From NCBI GenBank assembly GCA_947652605.1, contig OX393577.1, positions 47,715,494 through 47,779,493 on the forward strand: a stretch of DNA of 64,000 nt, written 5' to 3'. Below, piece after piece: positions 35,242-47,504 of this stretch; within the stretch, counting starts at the first letter, position 1; the number at the start of each line of letters is the position of its first letter. Origin of the DNA: Elmis aenea. Taxonomy: Eukaryota > Arthropoda > Insecta > Coleoptera > Elmidae. The notes beneath the pieces are model-generated. The model was not told the DNA's origin. It did not search any database and worked only from the letters and a program-made list of their open reading frames with translations. Made by a program: the position numbers and the translations under genes.

Positions 35242-36924
35242 CGGGTGTCCCCGTTATCACCGCGAATATTTTAAGTGGTGATAGAGGACCTTTTTCTAAG
35301 AAAAAATTTCAAGTAAAATTTTTTCCTAAAAGCAAATGCTAAGCTGATATCAACACTTACTTGATTTGTTTACACTTCTGCATTTATAAGACTCTGTAGC
35401 CGAAAATATCAATTTTATCGTAAAATACCTTAAAGCTTTTTAATAGAGCATAAAATTCTGTACAAAATTAGTTTTATTTATTTTTTGTCTACAGGCAATG
35501 GTTTGAGAGTTATAAAGCAGTTTGTCCAAAAAAATGTAAAACATTTACAAAATTTGATTGTTTCTTAGACTTGGCAACCGCTGTATCTTTAAAACGAAAG
35601 GTTGTACAAAAAAACCAACGGCCCATTTTGGATAGCAAATTTTATGGGCTACAACTTTGGTCTAGTGAAATTTTTTGAAAATCAAACCGATTTTACGGAA
35701 AAGCTGAAAATAAGGAATAGAGTGCAAAAACAAAATTTCCTACAAATATTGTTTTGTATTTAAAAATGCTTTTAAAGAGAGTGCGATTACGTGATTGAAA
35801 ATGATGGAGGTCATTTTGAACACTTATTGAAGTAATTTTGTGGTTACATGTTAATTTTATTGCGTCCAGATGGATTTGCATTGTTTTGCATTTTCTCGTT
35901 TTTTTTTTCACCTTTTTCACTATTATAAACATTTCTATGATACATTTAGTTTTATTGAACAACATATTTACCGAAGTTGTAGTCCGTTAAATGCCTTATC
36001 CGCAATAGGCATCCGTTTTGCTCTACGACGTTTCGTTAAAAAGATGCGGCGTTTTTAAAAATTTACATAACTTTTTATATGCAATTTTACAATTTTTTGT
36101 TAAATTTGTTCGTTAGCTCCTTAAAAAAAATGATAAGGGGTGGTTTTCTGAAGAATTTCAAACTTCATAAAAAGCTTTGAAACTGATGAGATACATAATT
36201 TTATGAATGTTGCCGATGCTATGGCATTTTTAAATACAACATATCATAATTACCGGGAGTTTTTGTTTTTCGAAAACGAGAAAATGCAAAACAATGCAAA
36301 TCCATCTGGACGCAATAAAATTAACATGTAACCACAAAATTACTTCAATAAGTGTTCAAAATGACCTCCATCATTTTCAATCACGTAATCGCACTCTCTT
36401 TAAAAGCATTTTTAAATACAAAACAATATTTGTAGGAAATTTTGTTTTTGCACTCTATTCCTTATTTTCAGCTTTTCCGGAAAATCGGTATGATTTTCAA
36501 AAAATTTCACTTGACCAAAGTTGTAGCCTATAAAATTTGCTATCCGGAATGGGCCGTCGTTTTTTTTGTACAACCTTTCGTTTTAAAGATGCAGCGGTTG
36601 CAAAGTCTAAGAAACAATTAAATTTTGTAAATTTTTTAGTACAAACTGCTTTATAACTCTCAAACCATTGCCTGTAGACAAAAAATAAATAGAACTAATT
36701 TTGTAGATAATTTCATGCTCTATTAAAAATCTTAAAGGTATTTTACGATAAAATTGATATTTTCGGCGACAGAGTCTTATAAATGCAGAAGTGTAAAAAA
36801 ATCAAATTAAGTGTTGATATCAGCTTAGCATTTGATTTTAGGAAAAAAATTTTCTTGAAATTTTTTCTTAGAAAAAGGTCCTCTATCACCACAAAATATT
36901 CGCGGTGATAACGGGGACACCCTG
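35242..36924. mobile_element. 1.68-kb snap-back element with arms of about 840 bp
   Basis: Starts CGGGTGTCCCCGTTATCACC after TA and ends with the complement before TA. The arms are close to identical along their whole length, with only a short centre near 36083. Because the arms are inverted copies, the same open frame (MQIHLDAIKLTCNHKITS...) appears on the - strand in the left arm and on the + strand in the right arm. Confidence 0.88.
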
Positions 36925-37007
36925 TATATGTTCAAGTTTGACGTTCGGAGTGTTCTATAAACGGCCAAGCACAACTAAGTACCTAATTCGTAGATAACCA
37001 ATTAAAT

Positions 37008-37290
37008 ATGTCGAAAAAAAGAAAATGTCGTTTTACCGAGAATTTAAAGCCCTTTATAAAACCAGTTAAAACAAATTCAAAGATGATTCGTTAGTGACGT
37101 GCACGATTTGTTCTGTTAATTTCAGTATGTATGTTCGAACAAACATCAAATTGTTTTAACATCTTCAATAAAGTGCCAAAACTCACAAATTTCTTACGAA
37201 ATACCACTTTTGGAGATGAAGAAAGGAAATTAGCCATTGCAGAAGGTTTGACGGCAAATCACACTGTTATGCACGGTTTGGTGAAAATTG
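37008..37290 (+). pseudogene. Fragment of a transposon-related zinc-finger protein (BED/hAT-like)
   Basis: ATG at 37008 reads MSKKRKCRFTENLK; after a frame change DDSLVTCTICSVNFS supplies a C-x2-C half finger; after another, GDEERKLAIAEGLTANHTV resembles the following helical segment of hAT-associated proteins. The pieces are in three frames, so it is broken. Assignment rests on remembered family resemblance and is tentative. Confidence 0.4.
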
Positions 37291-37395
37291 CTCGAAAACA
37301 ATTTCCCGAAGGAAAATTGCTCGAATACAATTGCTCGAAAAACAATTGCTCGAATGAAACATTGCTCGAAAGGAAAATTGCTCGAAAAAATGAAA
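37285..37395 (+). repeat. Short tandem repeat ATTGCTCGAA
   Basis: Six or so copies of ATTGCTCGAA separated by A-rich spacers. No inverted structure. Confidence 0.7.
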
Positions 37396-38187
37396 CAATA
37401 TTACATTTTGATAAATACAAAATAATTAAATGTACTAGAAAAGAGGTTTACATTTTGTTTACGCTAAGAAAAATTTATTTAAATTTATTTAAAAATACAT
37501 GTACACTTATTCAACGCTCATATTAGGGCCAGTTTGAACGGGCCAGGCACCAAAATTTTAAGTACCTATCTACGTAGCGCGCGATTCTTTGATAGTGTAT
37601 TATTTTTTCCTCGTTGAACGGTTTGTTTTTATTTTAGTGTGTTTAATTATTGTCGGTGCGTTTTGTTTCTGTTTATGTGATTAGTTGTTGTTTTTTTGCT
37701 ATAAGTTATTTTAGTTTAAATTTTTACGATGAACAAAATCGACAGTTAATTGGAAAAACGTTTCTCATTATTATGTCTAGAGGAAGTATTGAAAATTAAA
37801 AAACGGCGCATATCAACCCATGGATGTGCATATTACTCAACGAGATGGCATAAAAACAAGAACATTTATAATTTGTTATACATATCATGTTTAGTTTGAA
37901 AAAAATAAATAAAAATGTGTGTCCCTGGCCCCACCTGCTTCTATTATCACCAGCCGCCACTGCTCGTTATACGACGAACCGATATACATCGTTTTTCACA
38001 CACGTTGAATAATAGAGACGGTAAACTTAACAAATTACAATCAACAGCAAAATAAAATTACAAAAACGCGGATTTTCTCAATCTTCCTTTACACATCTAA
38101 ATCTTGAACTATCAAATAAAGTAACTGGAAAAGAATAGACGCTTTCAAGATGTGGTGCTGCCTCCAAATGTTAAGAATACCTTAAAC

Positions 38188-38450
38188 CAGGGATGGCAAA
38201 TAGGTGGCACGCGTGCCAAACTTGGCACGCGAGAGATTTTTGACGGCACCCTAAAGAATTCTATGAATAAATTGGTTTTTAAAATTTTAAACTTTTTCGA
38301 AATGTTTTATTTATTTTTTATTAGTATGCTAATTATCTACAACTACATGTTATTTAAATATCAAAAAATGAAAAATACCAGAAAATAATAACTCTTCTTA
38401 TATCGATACAATAATTTGATCATTACTATACATATAAAATACCAACTGTA
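38188..38450. mobile_element. Left end of a hAT element related to 32360
   Basis: CAGGGATGGCAAATAGGTGG then a GGCACGCGTGCC palindrome parallels CAGTGATGGCGAACC and its ACACGCGTGT palindrome at 32360. No right end or second copy of the flank found. The inner limit is arbitrary. Confidence 0.4.
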
Positions 38451-38545
38451 GCGATGCACGGAACTTTTGATTGCATATGTACTTAGTGACACATAAGTCC
38501 ATGACGTTGGCAATACTGAACTAAATAACTGACTGTTGTTTCTGG

Positions 38546-38618
38546 TAGGTAGGTTAGGTTAGGTTAGGTTAGGTTATGCTAGGCTAGGCTAGGCTAGGCT
38601 AGGTTTGGTCAGGTTAGG
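38546..38618. repeat. Interstitial (TTAGG)n / (CTAGG)n tract
   Basis: About five copies of TTAGG, the canonical insect telomere unit, are followed by about five copies of the variant CTAGG and degenerate units. Confidence 0.8.
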
Positions 38619-39915
38619 TACTGGCACGGGAAAAAAATTGTATTAAATTTTATCTTATTTTGTCACACTGATTCAATTGGAAATTTAAGTCCAATATATC
38701 TCGTTATAAGGCGTGCTTTTGAGAGGAATAACAAAATATATGACCTCCTGTACTACATTAAATTGTAACAAATACTAAACAACATAATGTGAAACATCTG
38801 TTGGTAATACTAGCTTTTTTTAAATTAGTAAAGTTACTAATTGGGCTGTTTAACAAATTTTTTATTAAAAATGTTGCCGATAAATGACAATAACAATAAA
38901 GACACGGTTAATATTGTTTAATTGCTTTGGTAATATTGTTGAAATAAATAATCCGCTTGCTTATGATTTCAATAACTCGGTTAATTATAATGTAAGTATA
39001 TAAACCCTGATTATAGATAATTAGTTGGTGAACATCATGCGCTGCATTAAATTAACTTACAACAATTGTTTGTTCTTGTTTTGTTTACTAGGAAGCTATC
39101 GGCTAATTGCTATATTGCTCTAACAAAGTAGAGTGGTTAAGTTGTTTGAATTAGTAGTTTATATGTAAGCTTGTGTCTACACAAAACGTATACCATATAT
39201 CAAAGATACAAGAGGGAAGTTTGGAAGTATCTTGTTTACCACCAGACCTAGACCAATCAATGAAACTATTAATCAGTTTGGTCAATAGGATGACCAACAC
39301 CAATACATTCAAGTTAAAATCGTGCCTTAAGCAAATATCAACTCTGATGGCGTGCATTAAATATTTATACAGCTGCACTTTGGCACCATTGCTATTTGAT
39401 TGTTAATTGGAGAAAATTTGTTCTTTAATATAACCACATGTTATATAATGAGCTATAGCTGCATAAACAACGTTTTAAACTAATTTTTCAAATTTAATAT
39501 TAATGGGTTTTACGGCCGCCTTTAAAACAGTTGTTTGTCTTGCGCCCATACTACATGGGATTTAGGTTAAGGCAAAAAAATAAATATTATTTAATTAAAT
39601 CCACATGTTTAAAAACGAATACACAAAAGTAGAGAAAAAATAATTTAAAAAAAGATAAAAACGTCTCTTTAAAGTGAATGCAAGAAGTGGCCTAATGTTG
39701 AAGCACAAGATTAAAAGTCAATTAATTTACATTTTTATGTCGATATTATTATGAGTTTTAAAAAATTAGTTATAATTATACATGTATGTGGAAAAAAAAG
39801 GCCAAAACGGCATCGTTAGACTTTTTGAGCGATACAAGTACAATTTTGCTTTTAATGAAATAAGCGATGTATCCCAAAATTGATTCAATAGGAGGTGTAA
39901 TGTAAAAATTATTTT

Positions 39916-40335
39916 GAATTACAAAGGGTTAGTTAATGTGGGGACACAACTACAAATTTTTGAGAAGAATAGAGGGATGCAGATTGATCGATAATATCAG
40001 TAACGAAAAAATTCGAAAAACCCTAGGAGTAACAGATATTAAGAAAAAGACGAATCAATTAAGATGGCTTGGACATCTACTACGCATGCCAGAAAGTAGA
40101 TACGCCAACATAGGGTGGAAAATGAAGATGGGGGAAAAAGAAATAGAGGAAGACGAAGAATAAAATGGGAAAAAGAAGTGAGGCAGAGACTAGAAGAAAA
40201 AGGAGTCAGCTGGAGAGATGTGCCACAATTAGCTAACGACAGGCAGGAGTGGAGAAACTTAATACAGAAATAAAATAGCATAACTCGACACCGAAAGGTA
40301 CAAGAGAAACCGATTAAAAAGAAGAAGAAAAGGTT
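39916..40335 (+). pseudogene. 3' end of a non-LTR retrotransposon reverse transcriptase
   Basis: Contains FLRRIEGCRLIDNISNEKIR and RWLGHLLRMPESRY, then in another frame GRRRIKWEKEVRQRLEEKGV and WRDVPQLANDRQEWRNLIQK before a stop. This order is typical of the C-terminal tail of insect LINE reverse transcriptases. It ends in an A/AAG-rich tail. Frameshifted and 5'-truncated. Confidence 0.72.
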
Positions 40336-41019
40336 TTGATCAAGAATTAATAACATTTTGTCATATGTTTCCAAAAAAGGGAATCCAACGTTTTTACGGA
40401 AGCATAACGACCCACGTGATTGTCAAAAATTCAAAATTATTTTTACAAAGACTTGATTGGGTTGGAACCCCTAAATATAAACTAGAAATTTAAAACATTT
40501 TTGTGCACCACATTTCTTGTTGCAATACTCCTAGGATACTCTAAGTGGGTATTTCGGAATAACTAAGAATCAAATATGGTTGTCCCAGACAAGACGAATG
40601 ATGTGATAGCTCTGCTATTAGTTAAATTTTTTAAAAAAACTTCTAAAAATAGTTGTTTCCGCTTATTTAATAGATAACCTAAAATAATTTGCAAACATAC
40701 AGTGTTTCGTTTTTGCGCACCGATAAGATACTATGTTTTTAATATTTTGTAATTTTAAAATGCACAATTAAATATTTTTTTAAATTATTGTACTTTAAAG
40801 CAATTGTCGTTGAGTTATTGACGTTTTTATTTAAATATCAACAGGAACAGGACTAAAAAAATATTAATATTACAGAACCTGATATTGTCAAAACAGTGTT
40901 AAATTAATTGCTGACCAGTTTAAATTTTAAAATAATACACAGGGTGTTTCTTATGCCCGGTTGCATTGGCCAAACTTCAGACACGAACAAGTCAATTTCT
41001 TTTAAGGAAACGCCCTATA

Positions 41020-41110
41020 CCGGGTGATTCAGTTTGACTGTCGCACCCCTATAACTTTGTAAGTATTGAGAATAACCCCAACAAACCTTATATATTTGGA
41101 ATCGGCGAGA
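41020..41110 (+). repeat. Terminal repeat, CCGGGTGATTCAGTTTGACT family (left orientation)
   Basis: CCGGGTGATTCAGTTTGACT then GTCGCACCCCTATAACTTTG after TA. Inverted relatives end at 50381, 61501 and 62957. Confidence 0.65.
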
Positions 41111-42826
41111 AATTCTCTATTAAGTGATGTGTTTTTGTTACCTCTACGATGACGTATAAAAATAACCATCCAATATGTGCTCTAATTGTTTGTTGTTGTA
41201 AGCAGTTTTTTTTTTCGGCCATTAATAATACATATAATTTTGATTTGTTTAAGGTTATTAAACTGTTAATGGTTGTTGGGACACTCCATGTACTCATTAA
41301 GTGTTGGTTTTAGTCAATAGTAAGCTCTTCCAGGTTTAATAAATTTCCGTTAAAGAGCCATTACATTTATTTTTATCAATTGAAACCTTTGGACGGAAGA
41401 ATAAATATACCTACATTATTGTACTTTGATATTGCATTTGGTTTAAAGGCCTCATTATATGAGACCTCTCAAACAATACTTGCCCGTTGTCGACCAACGT
41501 TAGGCGCGGTCCTGGTTCTTTGCTTGCTCCCTAAGTAATTACTTATTTTTGTACGATAAGATATCCATTAGACTGTAGACGACACCATCGTGTTTGTGGG
41601 CTTCCTCAATAATTTAATAAATCAACGACAACTGCTCTTAGTGCCCCGCACTGTCCACGATTTCCCCACATCAAATTAAAGTAATACGCCTCAATTTCCG
41701 AATAATCTCTAGAACGCCGACATCATCCATCTTACTGCTAACAAGTAAGCATCAAACTATGAAGATATGTCTATTGTCTGGCTCTGCGTCTTTTTTGAAC
41801 GTAGTCTCCATCGATCTTTTAGCAGTTCATATTTCATGCGACACCCGCTGGCACATCTTATATACCTGTGGACTGCGAAGAATGCACTGCCTACTTTATT
41901 GGAAATACGAGATAACTTTAAAAAGCGACAATATAATGGAAAATCTATACGTGCAGTGTGTTTGTAAGTTGTCAAGTCAGCATATCGAGCGAAGAGAAGT
42001 TTTACGATTTGTATCTGCAGATAAAGACCGTGCTCTTGAAAGATATGTGTATTAATAAAAGCAATAATGATACTCGCAAGGTTTATTGTCGTAGCCAGTT
42101 CACGCTTCTTACTTGTACCAACATAAACCTCAGAATAACAGTTTCGTAAATATACGCCATAAGAGCTTTATCTTATCAGGGCTGTGAAAAATTGCTAGGC
42201 GCTCGATATTAAATTATATCTTACTACCAGTACCAGTGCTTTACCAAAAAAAACTTGTTATTAGCAGAATAGTAGGTTTCTTGGCGTTGTTGTTATATTA
42301 AAAGCGACAATAAAGAATCTGTTAAAAATTTGGCAGATACCTTTTGCTCAGTATTTTATGAGACATCTAAAAGTCTTCCGTTGAGTGATAACTTTGATTA
42401 ATAATATAAACTTTTCATCACATTTTTATTATCGTTAAGCTACGTCGTTCACACGATGAATAAAGTTTTAATTTTTTTGTTGTTTTTATCGTTATCAGTG
42501 TGCAAAAATAAAATGGTAAGGGGTTTCATATCATTTTGTTTCTTTTTAAAAATATTGTAATGTGAGTATGGTTTGAGGAACTAATTCTTCTCCCATACTA
42601 AGTATTTGCTGTCTGTCTATCTGTAGGTCCGTCTGCTATATACGTATGTGAAAGATAATTTGTAGATATGGATATGATTTACCAAAAAGACCAATTTTAA
42701 TCCCTTTCAATTTATCACAAACACTTTCGCTGCCGACTGTACTCATAGAAAAAAAAAAGAACGCCCAAACACGTGCGCTCCCGACAAAAGTCGCTCAAAA
42801 CCCGCAACGAAAGTCCTTAAGTGGGC
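41110..42826. other. Intron sequence; nothing recognised
   Basis: No exon, RNA gene or element end could be supported. Overlapping short frames around 41757-42055 lack recognisable features. Confidence 0.4.
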
Positions 42827-43446
42827 TTTTAGCGCCCCTGCACACGAGCGTCAAATTGACGCGCGATATCCTGCGATAAATGTTCGCGCGTCTTAAGGTA
42901 CGTTTACATCTGATACATATTGCATGATATTTATGTCAGACAGAAATTGTGATTAATATAAACAGTGAAAAATTTATGTCAGAGATATATATTTCTATCA
43001 CTAGCTACATCTGTCGACACATCTATACCAGCAGATGTAAACACTGATTATTTGCAAGTTCAAAAGTGTCCGACAGATATCTCAGTAGTTGACTGGCCGT
43101 CTACTTTTTTGGAATAAGTGTCGACTGTCAAGTTCAATCAAAACATTTAAAAAATAAAAACATCGATGAAAAACAGGATAAAAAAGAAAAAAGAGTGGCT
43201 AAAATTCGAAATAGAAGAGTTAATTAATATGTACCATTATTATTATTATTTCTGCGGAGGTGGTCCCCTTTCGGGTTCCTGTACTGCGACCTATTTATTG
43301 GTCTATTGTACCCTCTGGTGATGGTCCCTTAAAGGAGTCCTGTGTTTTTGAAAAACTCCAGGATTTTCTTTAAGGGTGTTTTTCTTAGCTCTTCTTTGTT
43401 GGCTTTTTCCATCCCTAGAAGTGTACGCCGATATGGTGTAAATCCT

Positions 43447-44340
43447 TCACAATGGCATATTACGTGGAGTTTCTTCTTCTTCACCACATCCTCTGCATAT
43501 GTCGGTCTCTGAGAGCCCTATTATGTAGAAGTGTTTGTTTAGGTCACAGTGTCCTGTGGTTGCTCTAATGTCTGCTCTGCTCATCCTGAGCATTTCTTCT
43601 GTCTTTTCGTTAGAGACCATTGACAGGATAGCCTTAGAATGGGCTTGTCCTGCCACTTTTTTCCAATGAGCATTATGTCCTTGTGTTAATATGTCATTAA
43701 GACACCGCTTGACTGTTCCATAGGATATGCCAACTGCGGTTTCTGGTCCAAAGAAGGGTGTCTCGCTACCAACTTTGGCTAGGCGATCTGCCTTCTCGTT
43801 TCCTGGTTTGTTTGTGTGCCCTGGGCCCCATACCAGTTTAAGATTATTCCTGCTTCCCAGCACGTTTAGTGCCCGTATGCAGTTCAGAACAAGTCCTGAG
43901 TACTTCCGACGAGCCAAGAGCTTTTAACGCTGCTTGGCTGTCGGACACTAGGAAGATTCTTTTATTATTAAAACCTCTTTCTAATAGTATTTCTGCACAT
44001 GTGCATAGTGTACACCTCGGCTTGAAATATGGTTGCACACTATCCAAGGCTTATGGTGCCTGTACACCTGAGAGTAAAGTACTCTCGAGAGTAGCGTCGC
44101 CAAGGATACAGCCCCTGAGAGTAACTCGCGATTGGCTGTATCCTTGGCGACGCTACTCTCGAGAGTACTTTACTCTCAGGTGTACAGGCACCATTACGGA
44201 AGTGCCTTGTCTCAGTTGTGCTGCTCCCCATATTCCGCAGCCTGTGCCATTTTGCGTTTTTGACCCGTCTGTATACCATAGTAAAGAAGAACTGTGGGAC
44301 ATAACCTTTTCTGAATTTGGTATCTTGCTTTGATATAAGG
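43447..44340 (-). pseudogene. Broken RNase H domain of the non-LTR element
   Basis: Motifs in order on the - strand: WYTDGSKTQNGTGCGIWG (first catalytic Asp), then FLVSDSQAALKALGSS (later Asp), then LVWGPGHTNKPGNEKADRLA (His and final Asp). They lie in different frames, and a 140-bp palindrome is inserted between the first two. A C-x2-C-type ending (DICRGCGEEEET) follows. Confidence 0.8.
44054..44193. mobile_element. 140-bp near-perfect palindromic MITE with TTA duplication
   Basis: TGGTGCCTGTACACCTGAGA through to its complement ending at 44193, with only about 20 bp of unpaired centre. It is flanked by TTA (44051-44053, 44194-44196), so probably Harbinger-mobilised, and interrupts the RNase H remnant. 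Confidence 0.88.
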
Positions 44341-44365
44341 GGGGCAATTTTACAAGCAATCTTTT

Positions 44366-44567
44366 CGAAATAAGCTGGTTTCATTCTTAAAAAATTAGTA
44401 AACTGCGCTGCATCCTCAATTCTTAGCTCAGACATTAATTGCCTATAGGCACCGAAATGTTGACGTCTCAAAATCCACTCTCGAACCCACACAGAACGCT
44501 TTTTCTTCTTTTTTAACATCTTAAGAATAATTACACAAACCGCGATTTTGCGTTTCGATAATTTCAC
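44366..44567 (-). pseudogene. N-terminal fragment of a PIF/Harbinger nuclease
   Basis: On the - strand the frame from MVKLSKRK continues into VWVREWILRRQHFGAYRQLM and FTNFLRMKPAYFEKI, the characteristic N-terminal region of HARBI1-like nucleases. It breaks off where the RNase H-bearing insertion starts near 44365; no DDE domain remains. Confidence 0.75.
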
Positions 44568-45114
44568 CATTGCAAAAATGATAAAATGAACAGATTGCAC
44601 AGTGTGTACAGACACTTGTTGCAGATGTCCGACACAAGACATATATGTAGGTATATGTAAACGGATCGTACAGTTATTCAAATTTTAGCATTTCGAGAAC
44701 TGTCAGAAACATATCCATGACATCCATGTCATGTAATTTCTATCAGTATGTAAACAGTTAAAGCGATTTCTGTCAGATACTCTACAAATATTTCAAGATA
44801 GAAAGTGTCAGATGTAAACGTACCTTTAGCTTTACATTAAACTATATTGGCGACTGCACACGTGCGGTAAATAGACGCGCGAAGGTACGAACTGACGCGC
44901 GAGAATTTATAGACGCGCGAGATCTGCCACATCGCGCGTCAAAGGTTAGGCTAGTGCAGGTCAAACTGAACTATGAGCCGCGGCGAGCGAGAAATTGACG
45001 CCGCCGTGTGCAGGGTCCAGCGATAACACCCGCGCGTCACGAAATGTATCGCGCGTCAACTTGACGCTCGTGTGCAGGGGCGCTAAAAGGTACAATATAA
45101 CTTGTGACTCAGTA

Positions 45115-45762
45115 TGACTGTCGGCGTTTCCGGAACATTCTTCACCCACAATTCTTCGCCCACAATTCTTCGCCCACAATTCTTCGCCTCCACAATTCTT
45201 CGCCCACAATTCTTCGCCTAAACAATTCTTTGCTGCCACAATTCTTCGCCGCCATAATTTTTCGCCGCATAAGTACAAGCATATCACAAATTTTGTTTGT
45301 AAATGTGATTGTTTTTATTTATAACGTCATTTTTGGATTATTTTGCGGTAGGTTAGGTAAGGTTAGACTAGGTCAGGTCAGGTTAATTTAATTTTTATTC
45401 ATACTATAATAACATAAACAAGATTAAAAATTACAACATACGCCATTTATGTAGCAATTTTTAAACGCAATATTAAAAGAAGAAGTATTAATATATAACG
45501 AACAACTTTAGGCTAATGTAAAATAATCTGTAAAAATTACGTTATAAATAAAAACCATCACATTTACAAATAAAACTTGTGATTTGCTTGTATGCGGCGA
45601 AAAATGGTGCCGCAGAAGAATTGTGGCGGCAAAGAATTGTGTAGGCGAAGAATTGTGTGCGAAGAATTGTGGGCGAAGAATTGTGGCCGAAGAATTGTGG
45701 CTGAAGAATTGTGGGCGAAGAAATGTGGGCGAAGAATGTTCCTAAACCCGACTGTCGGACCT
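45115..45762. repeat. Inverted pair of 14-bp tandem arrays (ACAATTCTTCGCCC)
   Basis: The left array (45135-45270) has about nine copies of ACAATTCTTCGCCC-like units; the right array (45597-45742) has about ten copies of the complement. Flanking GACTGTCGG occurs next to both arrays (45117, 45750). The whole looks like a DNA element whose inverted ends are built of minisatellite. Confidence 0.75.
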
Positions 45763-46989
45763 CTATATCTTGGATATGTTGGACAGAAACCCCTATAAGC
45801 TTTATATTTTTTTAAATACATGAAATTTACTCTAAAATGACGTTAAAATGTACTATGAAATATATCCCACCGACGGTAGTAACTTTTTTTTAAATTGCAC
45901 AGTATACTTTTTTATTTATTTAGATGCAGAATTTAGTTCTAAATGCAATCATGCATTAAAAAAATTAAAATACAAACGACATATTTCAGAAAATTAAGTT
46001 TCAAATTATTTTTTGATTTTTAATAAATCTTGGTAATCTTTGTATTTGACAAGACAACACGATCGCGTTAGTAATTGCCAGTTTATAACTTGCGTAATTG
46101 CGTTTTTATTATTTTTCGACGTTAAGGTTTTATTTTGTGAACATTAAATTGAAAATGTATCTTCCGCCGACTTGCTTCTGCGAGTGTGTATTCAAGGCGT
46201 TACATACTAAGGACAAGTGTGTTTGGAATAGGAAAAAGGAGGACAATCAGTTTTTTAGTACTAAAATCACAGTCAACGACCTTTTTATAGATCACACTCT
46301 TATTTCAGTTATATAAAACAAATTTTTTTAGAAATCCGATATATTGAAAATTATACTTATACTTAATAGCACGACCGTTGTGCAGGATAAAACCCAAAAA
46401 GGGAGGACATTTAAGGGTCGATGGAGTATATAATAATTTAATTAAAAAAGGAGGACATATTTTTGGATACAATATGGTAAACCTAATTTGGAAGCTTATG
46501 GTTGACACTTTGAGCATGTGAAAGACTAAAATTTGTCATTAAGATATTACCCTTCAATTTCATTGTTTTATTTTTATTATAAACTCTTTTCAGAACGTTT
46601 TAGTTATTAGGTATATTAGGTACCTATATTGCAACCGCTAAGGTTTGATTGTGTTTTGTTGTTTTCAATACTAAGATTACTAAGATTTTGTGAAAAATAA
46701 TAAATAATTTTGAGACAGATTTTTCTTTTAAAACAATCAGTAGGTATACAGCAGGCCTGGGCAAATGGCGGCCCGCGGGCCGCATCCGGCTTGCGGTAGA
46801 ATTCTCTCCGGCCCGCGAAGCATTTTATAAATGATCATTAAAAGCAAAAATATTACTGTTTGTCCAATATAAATTGGCACATAAAAAGAATTTTAGAAAA
46901 AAATCTTATTCAATACATTATTTGAATAAGGCGGTTCCAATAAAATATATTAAACTTATGTCATACTAACTTTTAACAAAAACCCGTTC

Positions 46990-47106
46990 AGATCCTGTGT
47001 TAGTGATGAACATTTAAAGGCAGTTTTAAGAATTTCAACAACAAAATTTTCACCAGACATACAAAAAATTATAAGTGATGCTAAAAAATTTAACTTTAGC
47101 CATTAA
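46990..47106 (+). pseudogene. C-terminal end of a hAT transposase
   Basis: A 38-codon open stretch (S-x-L/V-SDEHL-x-x-x-LRIS ... PDI ... FSH, stop) matches the closing segment of Charlie/ZBED-like hAT transposases. Everything upstream is missing. Confidence 0.65.
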
Positions 47107-47504
47107 ATTTTGATATGTATAAAAGTTGTATGTTTTGGGAAAATTTCATTCCCCTCCAAAAGTTTAGTTTTAATTCTTCATACTTCAATGAAAAATTCTA
47201 TCTTTAGTAAATTCAATGTTATATGCGTATATATGTGTAAATATCATTCTTTCAATTACATTTTTGTTTTATTTAAAATTGCATGTTTTCATAAAAGGAT
47301 TAATCTGTATTTAGTATCTAACATTTTTTTTAAAATTTTATGTTGTAAAAAAATGTTAAAATTATTTTATAAAATTTTTATTCATTTTGTGGTTTTATGT
47401 TGTATGAGTATTGTACACTCTGATAATTATCTAATGTTTAAACATTTTCTTTTTAATTTTTTTCTTTAAATTGCTTAATAAATTATAAATTGTTGAACGT
47501 CCGT

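Larger units (their letters stand above)
43229..44365 (-). mobile_element. 5'-truncated non-LTR retrotransposon (I-superfamily type) with RNase H
   Basis: On the - strand a broken RNase H domain is followed by about 200 bp of untranslated sequence and an (AAT)n tail at 43232-43248. An RNase H downstream of the reverse transcriptase plus a TAA-type tail fits the I superfamily. It is inserted in the Harbinger nuclease frame. Confidence 0.7.
42896..44825 (-). mobile_element. PIF/Harbinger element with TTA target duplication
   Basis: Ends AGGTACGTTTACATCTGA and TCAGATGTAAACGTACCT, flanked by TTA (42893-42895, 44826-44828), the standard 3-bp Harbinger target. Carries the start of a Harbinger nuclease frame on the - strand, disrupted by a non-LTR insertion. 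Confidence 0.8.
42827..45088. mobile_element. Outer snap-back element, GCGCCCCTGCACACGAGCGT family
   Basis: Ends TTTTAGCGCCCCTGCACACG and CGTGTGCAGGGGCGCTAAAA, followed inward by CGCGCGT-rich sequence on both sides. A PIF/Harbinger element is inserted inside. Target duplication not clear. Confidence 0.7.

Noticed and set aside
35693..35965. 90-codon - strand frame as a gene
   Set aside because: Lies in a snap-back arm and is mirrored in the other arm; no recognisable domain.
41757..42055. Overlapping frames of 98, 72 and 66 codons
   Set aside because: No frame shows family motifs or clear splice sites; probably chance.
47110..47469. 119-codon + strand frame
   Set aside because: Phe/Ile/Lys-rich chance frame in AT-rich sequence between the hAT relic and the Penelope fragment.
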